Of a stretch of DNA of 64,000 bases, positions 63,107-64,000 are shown in pieces. Both the position numbers and the translations under genes were made by a program. The stretch spans positions 3,844,001-3,908,000 of the forward strand of contig NZ_JADEXS020000001.1 of assembly GCF_015207005.2 (NCBI RefSeq). The letters are read 5' to 3'. The first letter of the stretch is position 1. Every line of letters begins with the position of its first letter. The DNA is from Desmonostoc muscorum LEGE 12446 (GTDB lineage: Bacteria > Cyanobacteriota > Cyanobacteriia > Cyanobacteriales > Nostocaceae). The notes below the pieces were generated by a model. That model was not told where the DNA came from. It worked only from the letters and a program-made list of their open reading frames with translations, and ran no database searches.

Positions 63107-64000
63107 ATGGTAAACTCACTTGACAATAACCCAATCCATCAAGTTGTTATTGTTGGCGGTGGTTTTGGTGGACTTTATACCGCAAAAACACTCGCCAAGG
63201 CAGCAGTAAACGTTACTCTGATCGATAAACGCAACTTTCATCTATTTCAACCCCTGCTGTACCAAGTCGCTACAGGTGCTTTATCTCCGGCTGATATTTC
63301 GTCACCTTTGCGTTCTGTACTCAGTAAAAGCAAGAATACAAAAGTGTTGTTGGGAGAGGTGAATAATATCGATGCAGAAGCACAAAAAGTAATTGTGGGC
63401 GACGAAGCAATAGCTTACGATACATTGATCGTTGCCACAGGTGCCAAGCATTCCTATTTTGGCAAAGACAACTGGGAAGAATTCGCCCCTGGTTTGAAAA
63501 CCGTAGAAGATGCCATAGAAATGCGTCGCCGGATTTTTACAGCATTTGAAGCAGCAGAAAAAGAAACCGATCCAGAAAAACGCCGTGCCTGGTTAACTTT
63601 TGTGATTGTTGGTGGTGGTCCTACTGGCGTAGAATTAGCGGGAGCGATCGCAGAACTCGCAAACCAAACCCTTAAAGAAGATTTTCGCAACATCGACACC
63701 TCAGAAGCCCAGATTTTGCTCTTAGAAGGACTCGATCGCATTCTGCCACCTTTTGCACCAGAGTTATCACAAGAAGCCGAAGCATCTCTAACGCGGTTGG
63801 GGGTGGTTGTCCAAACAAAAACATTAGTAACCAATATTGAAAATGATATTGTTACCCTCAAACAAGGGGATGAAGTAAAAGAAATTGCCTCAAAGACAGT
63901 ATTATGGGCAGCAGGTGTGAAAGCTTCGGCTATGGGAAAAGTGCTAGCAGAACGCACAGGTGCCGAATGCGATCGCGCTGGACGCGTTATGGTTGAATCT
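63107..64000 (+). CDS. Type II NADH dehydrogenase-like flavoprotein (3' partial)
   Basis: 298 codons are visible from the ATG at 63107, and the frame runs off the window. The FAD-binding site reads VVIVGGGFGGLYTAKTL (residues 13-29); FHLFQPLLYQVATGALSP is the NDH-2 signature; DTLIVATGAKHSYFG and the NAD-binding VIVGGGPTGVELAGAIAEL follow. NDH-2 enzymes pass electrons from NADH to quinone at the membrane surface without pumping protons. The C-terminal membrane-binding part is outside the window. Confidence 0.93.
   Translation, partial: MVNSLDNNPIHQVVIVGGGFGGLYTAKTLAKAAVNVTLIDKRNFHLFQPLLYQVATGALSPADISSPLRSVLSKSKNTKVLLGEVNNIDAEAQKVIVGDEAIAYDTLIVATGAKHSYFGKDNWEEFAPGLKTVEDAIEMRRRIFTAFEAAEKETDPEKRRAWLTFVIVGGGPTGVELAGAIAELANQTLKEDFRNIDTSEAQILLLEGLDRILPPFAPELSQEAEASLTRLGVVVQTKTLVTNIENDIVTLKQGDEVKEIASKTVLWAAGVKASAMGKVLAERTGAECDRAGRVMVES

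Overview
The window is chromosomal DNA of a filamentous, Nostoc-like (Nostocales) cyanobacterium. The evidence is the frequent HIP1 octamer GCGATCGC, arrays of heptanucleotide repeats (GGGGAGT, GGGGACT and AACTCTT types) between and even inside genes, and photosynthesis genes: psbD-psbC, ycf4 and a small protochlorophyllide-reductase-domain protein. Most intergenic spaces are AT-rich and carry small palindromic or TA-flanked elements.

Left part (1-12.5 kb) is accessory in character. It opens inside a large protein carrying the end of an eCIS-core (DUF4157) domain, four 67-residue repeats and a C-terminal HExxH peptidase-like domain; this is the layout expected of cargo of a contractile injection system. 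An uncharacterised protein and a TPR protein follow, then an orphan vMAP-like AAA ATPase, a run of three mini-elements, and a three-gene group with a fused E1-like/YcaO azoline-forming cyclodehydratase, an amidohydrolase and an unknown protein, closed by a clear terminator. No precursor peptide was found beside it.

The middle (12.5-41 kb) is largely housekeeping: a metallo-beta-lactamase-fold protein without its metal ligands, panD, ppa, a double-ATPase peptide ABC protein, a four-carbon acid sugar kinase, minCDE, a glutathione-transferase-like protein, trpS, a MetF-family protein, a hemerythrin, a Gfo/Idh/MocA oxidoreductase, gdhA, a fabF-like synthase, a cyclophilin lipoprotein, ycf4 and psbD-psbC. 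The gdhA gene is split by an intact IS5-type element. Removing the 936-bp element and one 4-bp TATA duplication restores a 429-codon frame exactly.

The right part (41-64 kb) holds a SNF2 helicase / nucleotidyltransferase / SWIM zinc-finger operon, an acetyltransferase, pnp, an egtD-like methyltransferase with an EgtB/OvoA-type sulfoxide synthase, several decayed genes (a secreted protein with an in-frame TGA, a hydroxylase-family frame without a normal start, short remnants), DUF427 and HPP proteins, an osmoprotectant permease/binding-protein fusion, a fatty-acid-desaturase-family gene overlapping a DapB paralogue that lacks the catalytic His pair, ilvC, and the start of a type II NADH dehydrogenase that runs off the end.

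Calls rest on reading protein motifs and DNA by eye. Family names are recognition, not database results. No tRNA, rRNA or CRISPR array was seen.
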